Assembly: GCA_935421135.1 (NCBI GenBank)
Contig: OW285196.1
Span: 3,639,001-3,703,000, forward strand
Direction of reading: 5' to 3'
Length of the DNA: 64,000 nt
Source: Bugulina stolonifera
Taxonomy: Eukaryota > Bryozoa > Gymnolaemata > Cheilostomatida > Bugulidae
In this document: positions 21,431 to 31,414 of the stretch, in pieces
How the letters are laid out: every line of letters starts with the position of its first letter
Position numbering within the stretch: position 1 is the stretch's first letter
The notes under the pieces: generated by a model
Databases searched by the model: none
What the model saw: only the letters and a program-made list of their open reading frames with translations
Told to the model about the DNA's origin: nothing
Position numbers and translations under genes: made by a program

Positions 21431-21830
21431 GGCGTGGGGCCACGGCTGGACTCGCAAACGAGAACCGCCGCGAGGCGGAGGGCGAGGGGTGGGGAGGGGC
21501 GGGGACGGGTGGAGGGAGGACGGGTGGGGTTCGCGGGGCGGGGGGGCGCGCGCGTACGCGCGCCCCTTCGCCCGAGCCGTGGGACGGGGCGCGGGGCGCG
21601 GGGTTTGCTCTTTAGACTGGGTTCCGCGGAACAGCCGATGAGGTTTTTGAAACTCCACCCGCGATGGGGGGAGTAGGTTCTAGGGCTTTGCACATAGAGT
21701 GAGGTTTAGGGGAGAGGAGGGGCGAGAGGACGGGTGGGGTGGTCGTCCGCCCGGGGAGTTTTTGGATCTAGGGCTAATACGACGCGGAAATGGCCGGGTG
21801 TCTGTGTAGATCTGCACTGACTATACTACT
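21431..21830 (-). repeat. Polinton right terminal inverted repeat
   Basis: Complement of 12787-13214, ending CTATACTACT at 21830 and followed by the AATGCA target copy. It is nearly identical to the left arm apart from scattered substitutions and one missing block of about 25 bases. Extremely G-rich on + (21380-21600). The 21310-21430 stretch joins it to the AT-rich repeats. Confidence 0.88.
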
Positions 21831-22190
21831 AATGCACATGTACATAATATTAAACCCACTGTATCAAATACGATGAATATAATATTATTACACCACTTGC
21901 ATTACAATATAATACAATGAATATACATGTACATCATGTACAATGCACATGTACATAATATTAAACCCACTGTATCAAATACGATGAATATAATATTATT
22001 ACACCACTTGCATTAAAATATAATACAATGAATATACATGTACATCATGTACAATGCACATGTACATAATATTAAACCCACTGTATCAAATACGATGAAT
22101 ATAATATTATTACACCCTCTTGCATTAAATTATAATACATTGAGTACACATGTACCTGGTAATATTAAAGCCACTGGATCAAATACAATG
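21831..22190. repeat. Satellite-like repeat, right of the Polinton insertion
   Basis: At least three tandem units of about 115 bases, each with 'aatattaaacccactgtatc' and 'acatgtacatcatgtacaat'. Same family as 300-600. The following 22190-22400 repeats the non-satellite flank seen at 550-770 and 29820-30040. Confidence 0.82.
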
Positions 22191-22419
22191 AATAGAAGAC
22201 ACAGTGTTTAAACCTTGAGGTCACCATTACTCATCTGTATAATACACATTGGTACAGATGCTTGTTTTATTTGAAACAAAAGATACAAGTAGATGTCATT
22301 CATTTAATAAGCATGCACAATTATTATAGAATATCGATCTTTATTTGAATACAGCCTCAGAGGACTATTTTTGGAATGCTATCACAAACAAGGTGCTGTA
22401 TTTGCAGCCCAGCCTTTTA

Positions 22420-22700
22420 TTCATTGTATTTGATCCAGTGGGTGTAATATTACTAGGTACATGTGTACTCAATGTATTATAATTTAATACAAGAGGATGT
22501 AATAATATTATATTCATCGTATTTTATCCAGTGGGTTTAATATTATGTACATGTATATTCAATGTATTATATTTTAATGCAAAGGGGTGTAATAATCTTA
22601 TATTCATCGTATTTGATATTTGATATGATGTTTGATATTTGATACGCATTGTTCCAGGATATACAATGCAATTTATTACTGCACTCACTGTCTGTTCATG
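22420..22700. repeat. Satellite-like repeat, inverted cluster
   Basis: The same satellite in the opposite orientation ('gatccagtgggtgtaatatt', then 'atccagtgggtttaat'), so 21831-22700 is itself an inverted pair. It is followed by an ACATGT/ACACGT simple repeat at 22790-22850. Confidence 0.72.
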
Positions 22701-23028
22701 AATGCAGTGTTTAAACAGGAAGTCTGGAATACTTACATGATATCTCCAATTTGAGATATGTCAACTTCAGATGTGTTCAGACATGCACAATGTACATGTA
22801 CACGTACATGTACATGTACATGTACACGTACATGTACATGTATGTACCTACATGTGTTATACATGCATATCTACATGCACATGTACAATCATGTACATTT
22901 TCAAACATTATGTGTGTATCATAATACATTCACGTGTTCAAATGTATTTACATGTCCATCACATTATTCAAATTACTGAATATCCAAATAAATTTGTACA
23001 TATTGCATACAATCATGTACATGTATGT

Positions 23029-23062
23029 ATAGTGGTGTTCTTTGAAATGAGACCGCCCCCGA
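23029..23062. mobile_element. Tc1/mariner terminal-repeat relic
   Basis: AGTGGTGTTCTTTGAAATGA and the following GACCGCCCC match the terminus of the Tc1/mariner element at 49743-51131. No partner end or transposase is seen nearby. Confidence 0.5.
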
Positions 23063-23239
23063 AAATATCTATAGTTTCTTGTTTATTGGAAATATTTGTA
23101 ATGACCGTGTATAACTCTAACATAGCCTCTCGACTACATGGCACTGATTATATATACTTACATTGCATTACACTCTTGCTTGTACTAATTGTCTATGTAG
23201 TAGATTGTCACTTACATGTATATACTTATAATATGCATT

Positions 23240-23790
23240 ACTGAACAATTATGTCCTTTTTGATACCCATGTAAAGAGGGCTGACCTCTCAGAATTAGCT
23301 GTAATTAATTTTGCACATGATTTGTTGAACCCGACCTACGTACTTTGGGTCGGCCATCGAGCTTCTGGCCGCCATATTGTTGCGCGATTTCTGGGCGACA
23401 CTTTGTCATCTTTTTACGACACCACGTCGGCCTTTTTGTCAGAACTTCCTCCGGAAATTCTTATACTGTAGAGAGCAAATTTTTTTTATGTTCATTGTCC
23501 CAGTTTATGCTTAGATCTCAATAAAGACACAATCTATACTTACATTATATATACAAAGACTTTCACTGCATAGATAGGGCGTTCCAGTTGTCAAGGTCTT
23601 CGGCCTTGCCTCCCGAACCGCCTTTTAGGTCGAATCACTCTATGGCTCAGTATAGTAAACAAGCATCGACTCGGGACCACATGGGTCGTCTTGAGTAGTT
23701 ATTTGACTACTAGTACCTGTTGATCTTACATCTGACGAGAAGGCCTAGCACCACTCATAGGCTCTTCCCTTTAGACAAGGAAGTCGTACA
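23240..23790 (+). mobile_element. Solo-LTR-like repeat, copy 1
   Basis: Shares order and motifs with 52964-53566 (+) and 48145-48740 (-): a 'gacctctcagaatt' block, GGGTCGGCC, then ATTCTTATACT, an AATAAAGACACA polyadenylation-like signal, and a terminal CTAGCACCACTCATAGGC block. A promoter-like box followed by AATAAA and U5-like sequence, with no internal region, is what a solo LTR looks like. Diverged, boundaries approximate. Confidence 0.5.
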
Positions 23791-24728
23791 TGTACATGTA
23801 TAGTCCTATTTCAGAGTACAATATTGAATCCATGTTATTGTTAACTGCTGTGTAAATACATGTACTTCAACGCTAAATGCCACTATTATCAGAATGTTAC
23901 ACTAATTAAATGGCTTCTACATGTAAGTCCTAATAATTATCTACATGTACACAAACTACTATTATGGTTGTCAATTATGAACAAACCCAGCAATACTTTT
24001 TCTGACCAAAAGATAATGATCAATTTTATTACAGACATGTAAAACACCACATGTACACTGTACATGTAAAATAATAGTGTATTGAAATATACAATTATGA
24101 TGCAACATAAATACTCAAATACAACGTCACGCTATAAAAATATGCTTAGCAAAATCTGAATTTAATTTACAGTATGATGAAAAGAACAATATTTATTTCT
24201 AATACAACCAATCACAGTATAGTATTCAACAAATTGGGACGAAGATGAAAGTATGTGTTGTGACCTAGGCATTGATGTAACTACTGTAACAGACGGAACC
24301 ATATTTTTTTGCTAAGAATATTTCACAATGCATTGTGGGATCGAATAATTATTGTACATTATTGCATAATGAGAAAATGATATTACAATATGGCCAAATT
24401 TATAAAACTTAGCCCATTTAAAAGCTCCTGTGTCAACTGAGACTGTTTGTTGAGAAGGGGAGGGGGGAGAAGGGGTACTCCCCACAAGTTATATGTATCT
24501 GACTAGACTCACTTGCCTTGACACGTGACAGAATAACTGTACACATAGTCAATTGAAATTTTTACTCATGGGGGGGGGGGGAAGGGGTACTCCCCACAAG
24601 TTATGTGTATCTGACTAGACTCACTTGCCTTGACACGTGACAGAATAACTGTACACATAGTCAATTGAAATTTTTACTCATGCCCCTTTGGTCATCTCGA
24701 TCCCATTACTCAATTTGATGTCAACAAG
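23791..24728. other. Non-coding tail of inverted segment 2
   Basis: No gene seen. Inverted counterpart of 11246-12370. It contains a local tandem duplication of about 118 bases (24455-24570 and 24572-24690), each copy with 'aaggggtactccccacaagt' and GACTAGACTCACTTGCCTTG, that copies 1 and 3 do not have. Confidence 0.6.
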
Positions 24729-26935
24729 TTAATCAAATGGAGTATTTGGGTATTCAAACAGCTCAATATCCTCTCTATACAATTTCTGAAGCTGGTGGAT
24801 CTGCTGAGGGGGCACCTGCAGGTAATAGTCACTGTAGCTGTTCCTGTATCTCATTGGCTCGTGTTGATCATGTAACTGCCTTGCACTGGCCTCTAAGTCA
24901 AGTTGATTCATTGGATAGCCTGTGGTCTTATCCAGTTCCTCAAATTTTACTGCAATGAAAGTGTGACTCCAATTAGAACTCATATCACAGGCTAGCAGAG
25001 ATGCTGACTGCTGCTGTGCACTGCTAGCCTTGCCAGCAATCAGATGTACAGCACTTTATACTTTTTATTGTGCACATTAATGCATAACTACCTTAGTTAA
25101 AAGGACAGCGTTCGGTAACTACAGCAATCTACATCTAGTGTAGACTAAAATCTGTCATTATTTTATTTAAAGTTCTAACTTATATTACTTGTTGCACCAT
25201 TGTATAATTGGAGACAGGCAGTTTTAATTTCAGTTGTAAGATAGAGGGCTATTAATTATTGACACTACTTACTAATAATATTGTAGTCCATGCGGCACAT
25301 TGCGCATAATGATAGGGTGGGGTGAGTGTCTATCCCGTACAACATGTCACTTGGTTTTTGTAGAATGCAGTCTATAAGCTTTTCAAAAGTAAAGTCAGTG
25401 TGGGGGAGGTGTTCATAGCTTCTCCAACCATAGCATAGATTCTTCAAGGAACTTCAGCTGTTATTAACTAATACTTTTACATGGGGCAAAACAGCAATCA
25501 TACATGTTTGTGGAAATTCATAAGTTACACGCGCAACCGCATGCAACCAAACGCTCTACTATTAACTGGTAGGCATTTTAAACAGCAGAGAGATTTTACT
25601 GCTGGGAGAAGAAGACTCAGTCCCATCACTCAAGAGTTCATGCAATAGGGAGGGGGATGGGAGGAGGGTAGGGGGGAGGGGTGTAAAAAAATCTTATAGT
25701 CTTCAATTTGATTTACTACAGTTTTTCTATGTGAACCAAATGTTTTTGTAAAACCGTCTTGTTCATTAGAAGTTGCAAATACATTGTACATTGTATGAAT
25801 TATATTGTACATGTAGATGTGCCAATATTATGCCGTTGAACGTTAAACAAGATTTCTGGTACTAAATCTGTAACATTTTATTAGGTTTGAGGCTAAGACA
25901 TACACAGATGGCACATGAGCAAGTCTTCAGTGCTCAAAACTAGAAACTGCTAAAAGTACATTTACCATAATTTTTGGTAATTAATGTTAAAAACAATTTA
26001 AACGATAAAAATCCTTGCTGTCTCCACGCATGTATGAGAGTCAACAAAACTAATACTTCTGTTGGAAAGGGGAGAGAAGTTGTACGTGTACGCGCACGTG
26101 TACGCGTACGCGTACGCGTACGTGTACGCGTGCGTGTACGTGTGCGTGTACGTGTATGTGTACGCGTACGTGTACGCGTACGTGTACGTGTACGTGTACG
26201 TATGTATGCAGGTGTACGTGTGTGTATGTTCATGTAGTTGTGTAATCAGATCTAGTGAAATGGTGAAGAAGTAAGTTGAGTGATCAGTGTGAATAATTTT
26301 GAGAGTGCCACAAAAACACAGTTCAACCTCGTAGCATGCCCTCATGAACCCAGGTACACCATATTCTCATGCAAGTAATAACAACTCCAACAATATTTAT
26401 TACAGTGAGACACGTTTAATTGGCCTGGTTTGGCATCTCCCATCTCAACTACACTTGCTATTCACATGTGTCATTATAATCTCATACTCACTCCTGGAGG
26501 TCTCCATGATTCCTACTGATTCCAAAATCTCTCAAAAAGGAAGATTTTCTTGTGGTGTTCTCACCGCTGCCGTGAGTCGCTGCTGAACAGTAGAATAGTC
26601 GTTGATGTGATGGGATTATTCACACCTTCTGATTTAATAAGGTCTCCTTATGCAGTTCGTAGTTAGGGTAAGTCTTCATTAGCTCCTCTCCTTTAACGAT
26701 GCAGAATTGTCTTACCTTGTTTACCCGATTGAATATTCTCTCTTTAATTCTCTCATTTCCTTCATTGATGTCGAATGCTTGATGATTATTGGATGGTAAA
26801 TCATAAAGTATTCCTTCTTTTACATGTAGATCAGCTAATTTATTATGTTTGTCCCATTCGACCACTAGAAAAACTAGTGTAAACAGCAGAAGCAATGCAA
26901 CTGGTGTTTTCACTTTAATGCAACAATGTACTCAT
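24729..26935 (-). pseudogene. Carbohydrate sulfotransferase-like gene, copy 2 (exon 2 deleted)
   Basis: Recognisable minus-strand exons: 26935-26492 (exon 1), 25441-25273 (exon 3), 24949-24729 (exon 4). Exon 2, which carries the 3'-phosphate-binding motif, is gone: near 25725 the sequence that precedes exon 2 in copy 3 ('agaaaaac', minus strand) is joined directly to the sequence that follows it ('tgtagtaaatcaaattg'). Exon 1 also lost two bases just after the ATG, giving TAA at codon 7, and has TGA in place of the Trp codon in KVWIIP. It gained six bases in the stem (LADLHVKEG). Exons 3 and 4 remain open and end NTPFD. Family function is as for copy 3, but this copy cannot encode a working enzyme. 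Confidence 0.85.
26080..26225. repeat. Alternating purine-pyrimidine ACGTAC/GTGTAC tract (copy 2)
   Basis: About 140 bases of GTACGT/GTACGC hexamers in the first intron of sulfotransferase copy 2; the paralogous tract is at 32110-32290. Frames across it (Arg-Thr or Val-Arg repeats) are artefacts. Confidence 0.85.
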
Positions 26936-27198
26936 AATACTGTCGGAGATTGTGAGAAATTTCCCTAGAGCTATCTACTTTTCTCTAAAGCAGTTGACAT
27001 AAAAATGAAATACAATGCGAGTAAAAACACTTACATAGGTCACATCTATATCCTGTTTCTGTTTTATTTGTAGATTTAAGTTAGAATTTATGCTATTCAT
27101 GTTGAACACAATACAGCTCCTTTTGCAGCACCATTTGAATAGGAATTATTCACTTTGAACTCTTGAACCTACATTGTAGTAAATAACTGGGTGAGAAT

Positions 27199-28694
27199 CA
27201 TAGAATTACCTCCCCTAGAATGCTTACTTATCAAGTGACCACTCGCTCGCAAGGAGAAACCGGATGAAGGTTGTTTTCTCATTGTTTACATTAGCAACCA
27301 TTATAATTTTATACAAGATGAAAAATTTTTGGGAAGGAATTTTAATACTTTCCCAGCTTTTATGATCAAATATTTTTTGTAGAACACAGACTAGGTATGT
27401 TATTGTATGAAAAACAGACCATAAAATTTGTTTCAAAGCTTTATGACTGTAATATGTTTGACCACTAATTAGACTCTATTTCCATTGCTATAACCTATGT
27501 TTTATATATATTATAGTGGATCTATTGTACCCACCCAACTTTTGTAGTTATGGTTTGTGATAAGAACTTGAACTAAGAATTTTGCTTTTGTCATAAACTT
27601 TTCCCTAATGTTTCCAGCAGAGAATTGCCAGAATCATTATCTCTTGTTTAATAATTCAACCTGTGTTAAAATAAGGGCTCCTACCTCAAAAATCTTGTCA
27701 AAACTTCCAGCTATGGTTTTGATTAACAATGCTTTTATAATACAATGAAGATCTACCTTCAGTCTATTTAATAGTTCAGTGGGATGGGTCCAGTAATTCT
27801 CTGCTGTATCACATATATACTGTATAATCCCACAATGTATACTATTGTGTCTATAAATAATCTACTCATGTACAATTCAGACTAATTCAGGCTAACAATT
27901 AAATATTTATTTTACATCACAATTTGTACACTTTTCTAACATTGGCCAGTGTACATGTGGCCTACTGTACTAATATTTACTAAATAATTTGTTCATCTAC
28001 AGTCATGTACAAGTGCACCTACATACAATCTGTACCTGTATCATTTAATATTAATAATCAGCTATAATTATAATCTATACAATGGCACTCCTGTGATATA
28101 TAGCATAAGCTATGTGGCACAACTTTATCCTGTAGTGTTGTGCATGCTGGCATTCAGCCTAACGTACCAAATGGTGGTTGTCAGCTGCCCCATTATTAGC
28201 TGACTATTTCCAGTCATTTATTGGGTACTTTGATCAATGTGTTATTCCTATGATTTTGTCTAGCATTATAACAAAATATTGTGCTGACATTGTTAGCCTA
28301 AGTTCTTATCTCAAGCCATGGCAACAGAGTTGGGTGGGCACAATAGATCCACTATAATATATATAAAACATAGGTTATAGCAATGGAAATAGAGTCTAAT
28401 TAGTGGCCAAATTTATTACAGTTATAAAGCTTTTAAACAAATTTTATGGTCTGTTTTATATACATCAACATACCTAGCCCATGTTCTGTAAAAAAATATT
28501 TGGGTAAAAAAGCTTAGAAAGCATTGAAATACCCTTCCAAAAATTTTTCGTGGTATATATAATTATAATGGTTGCCAATGTAAACAATGAGAAAACTACC
28601 TTCATCCGTCTGTTCCACACTAGCGAACCTCCCGCTAATGAAATGATATTGTCACGTGACTGCGAGTAAGCATTCTAAGGGAGGTAATTCTATG
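27199..28694. mobile_element. hAT-like foldback element (long inverted arms, no transposase)
   Basis: Flanked by an 8-base duplication GTGAGAAT (27191-27198 and 28695-28702). Ends are CATAGAATTACCTCCC and its complement. The arms are complementary over several hundred bases (for example 27235-27560 with 28300-28690). The uninterrupted site is visible in copy 1 ('attattctcaccc', about 9035). An 8-base duplication with CA...TG ends points to hAT. No coding sequence is seen in the unique centre (27600-28280). Terminus and subterminal sequence resemble those of 36507-45352. Confidence 0.82.
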
Positions 28695-29159
28695 GTGAGA
28701 ATAACTAAGAGCCTACAGACAGGATGTAGTGTGAGACTGCTAGCATACTGTAAGTACACAAATAAACCATTAAATATGTCAGACCAAACAGCTATGAATG
28801 CTAAACATACACATGTACTCAGCGTGAGCGTGACTTTAGAAACATGACTGCATACTTTTCCAAGATTACATTGATTGAACGTTAGTGTGAAATCGTGTGA
28901 GATTTTTATTTAAGTACTCTATATATACATATATTATGTAGTACATGTATACAAATTGCATGCATGTTGTAGAGAAAGTCGTTATAGTCGAGTAATAATT
29001 TTCCTATAAACCTCTGTGCATTAATTTATTTGCACATACAATGTAATTGCAGTCTGCAATATGCTGTACATGCAACAATACGTTACATTATTTTATTGAA
29101 TTTAATTATAAATTGTTCGGTTCTATGGTAAAAAATAAAATGACTAAAAATTCAAAGAC

Positions 29160-29233
29160 ATTCAAGAGCTCAATTGGTTAGAGCACCTACATGTACATGT
29201 ACACTGGAGGTTCTGGGCTCGGGTCCCAGTAAT
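29160..29233 (+). repeat. tRNA-derived SINE-like fragment (copy in segment 2)
   Basis: AGAGCTCAATTGGTTAGAGC (A-box-like), then after a TACATG insertion GGCTCGGGTCCCAG (B-box-like). It lacks complete tRNA arms. Sister of 8535-8590 and 30625-30690. Confidence 0.5.
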
Positions 29234-30624
29234 GTTGCAGCCTTGCTACAATCTAATATTACCACTTGTTGATGCACGGGTAGCAATAATAAGCCATTTT
29301 AAACCATTATTCAACCATTTTGACTCACAAATAATAGTTTAGTGGGTGAAAAGGTCTTTATTATCCATCTGCTACATAACTTTGATTGTAAGTAGATTTT
29401 CATGTGCATTCATGCTGAAATTCAGCAATTTCTTTTTCTGCGCTGAGCTGAATTATTATGCATTAATCAGTTTTGCATGATAGCATTACTGACGTTGCAA
29501 TCCATCGACCGACAAACATATTATAAGTGCCTAAATGATTCTGTCCAAGTTTTCCCTCCTGATGGTTCATGGGGTCTGAGGGTTTCCTATGGAAAAATAA
29601 TTAATAAGAACTATTCTTGAAGGCTGATGGCCAATTGGTCCATTTGATGCTCCGACAATTGCAGTAATTGAGGTAATTACTTGTAGTTACGATGTTACTG
29701 CAAGCAATCACATCTGCTCACCTGGTAGCTGTTCATTGGGATAGTACAGTAATTTATACACCTTCATTGTTTTTGACAAGTGAATGAATGAATGAAGTGA
29801 GTGATTGATATCATAATATCAAATACAATAAAAGACACAGTGTTTAAACCTTGAGGTCACCATTATTCGTCTGTATAATACACGTTGGCACAGATGCTTG
29901 CTTGATTTGAAACAAAACATACAAGTGAATGTGATCCATTTAATAAACATGCACAATTATTCTAGAATATGTACCTTTATTCGAATACAGCCTCAGAGGA
30001 CTATTTTTGGAATGCTATCACAAACAAGGTGCTGTACTTGATATTATAATTATCATTCATTCGCTTCATTCATTCATTCATTCATTGCACTTGTCAGAAA
30101 CAATGAAAGAGCATAAATTACTGTACTATCCCAGTGAACAGCTACCAAGTAAGCAGTAATATCATTACTACAAGCAATCACCTCAGTTACTACAATTGTC
30201 ACAGCATCGAATGGGCCAATTAGCCATTGGCCTACAAGAACTACCAATTAATTAATTTTTTCACAGAAAACTCTCAGACCCCATGAACCATCAGGAGGGA
30301 AACCTTGGACAGAATAGTTTAGGCACCTACAATATGTGAGTCGGGCGATGGATTGCGACGTCAGTAAAGCTATCATGCAAAACTGATTAATACATAATAA
30401 TTTGGCTCTTGGCCTTGTACGGAAAGAACAAATTGCTGAATTTCAGCATGAATGCACATGGAAATTTACTTACAGTCAAAGTTATGTAGCAGATAGATAA
30501 TAACAATCGTTTGGCCTACTAAAATATTATTTTTGGGTCAAAACGATTGAAAAATAGTTTAAAATGGCTTATGATTGTAGTGTGTGCATCAACAAGTGGT
30601 AATATTGGGCTGTAGCAAGGCTGC

Positions 30625-30690
30625 AATATTACTGGGACCCAAATCCAGAACTCCTAGCGCAGGTGCTCTAACCAATTGAGCTCTTGAATG
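30625..30690 (-). repeat. tRNA-derived SINE-like fragment (copy in segment 3)
   Basis: The minus strand reads AGAGCTCAATTGGTTAGAGC and GGATTTGGGTCCCAG. The shortest spacing of the three copies and probably closest to the ancestral form. Confidence 0.5.
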
Positions 30691-31414
30691 TCCCTAAATT
30701 TTAAGTCATTTTATTTTCATCATCGAACCAAAAAATTTATAAATTAATTTAATAACATGATGAAACGTATTGTTACGTGTAACAGTATGGCGTGGACTGT
30801 GCAATTATGTGCATATCAACTAATGCATAGGGACTTATAGGTATAATATTACTTAACTATAATAATTCTATCTACAACATGCATACAGTTTGTACACTAC
30901 ATTTATATAGAGTATTATTAAATAAAAATCTCACACAATTTCACACTAACGTTTAATCGATATAATCTTGGAGAGGTTTACAGTCATGTTTCCAAAGTCA
31001 CGTACCTACATTTATGTACGTATATGTACGTGTGTATGTTTAACATTTATGTGCTGTTTCATCTGACATACAGTAGTTAGTGGATTATTTGTGTACTTAC
31101 AGTATGCCAGCAGTCATAGACTACATTCTGTTTGTAGGCACTTAATTGTTCTCACCTACATGTAGTTACTACAATGTAGATTCAAGAGTGTAAAGTCAAT
31201 AATTCCTATTCAAATTCCGCTGCAAAGAAAGGGGCTGCATTGTGTTCAACATAAATAGCATAAATTCTAACTTAAATCTACAAATAAAACAGAAACAGGA
31301 TATAGGTGTGACCTCTGTAAGTGTTTTGACTCGCATTTTATTTTATTTTTATGTGAGCCGCTTTGATAAAAGGCAGATAGCTCTAGAAAACTTCTTACAA
31401 TCTCCGACAGTATT

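Larger units (their letters stand above)
12787..21830. mobile_element. Compact Polinton/Maverick-type self-synthesising element (9,044 bases)
   Basis: Seen directly: both ends read AGTAGTATAGTCAGTGCAG inward, are flanked by a 6-base duplication AATGCA (12781-12786 and 21831-21836), and form GC-rich inverted repeats of about 400 bases. Family knowledge: Polintons have 6-base target duplications, 5'-AG termini and a protein-primed family B DNA polymerase, all of which are met. Contents: the polymerase on - (13766-18410), a central palindromic array (18752-19505), a + gene block (19641-20958), and an AT-rich repeat zone (20999-21290). Unlike typical Polintons (15-20 kb), no retroviral-type integrase, cysteine protease, packaging ATPase or capsid gene is visible. 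It may be a reduced, non-virion relative, or non-autonomous for integration. Several frame breaks suggest decay. Confidence 0.88.
23800..29820 (-). repeat. Segmental duplication, inverted arm (segment 2)
   Basis: The reverse complement of 30040-34460, interrupted by the hAT-like foldback and shortened by the exon 2 deletion. Together the arms form a palindrome with a spacer of about 220 bases (29820-30040). Segment 1 (550-12480, with Kolobok and in direct orientation to segment 3) is a third copy. Confidence 0.8.
28703..31414. other. Intergenic centre of the palindrome, upstream of copies 2 and 3
   Basis: No coding exon recognised. It holds the two divergent upstream regions of sulfotransferase copies 2 and 3, SINE-like fragments, a CATT microsatellite on each side (about 29785 and 30060), and the unoccupied TTAA (30387-30390) where copy 1 took the Kolobok element. 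Confidence 0.55.

Noticed and set aside
25940..26345. Arg-Thr, Val-Arg and Tyr-Thr repeat frames (also at 32031-32430)
   Set aside because: Translation of ACGTAC simple sequence inside an intron.
29160..29233. tRNA gene
   Set aside because: A- and B-box-like sequences are present, but the acceptor, anticodon and T arms do not form and spacing varies among the three copies; SINE-like fragment preferred.
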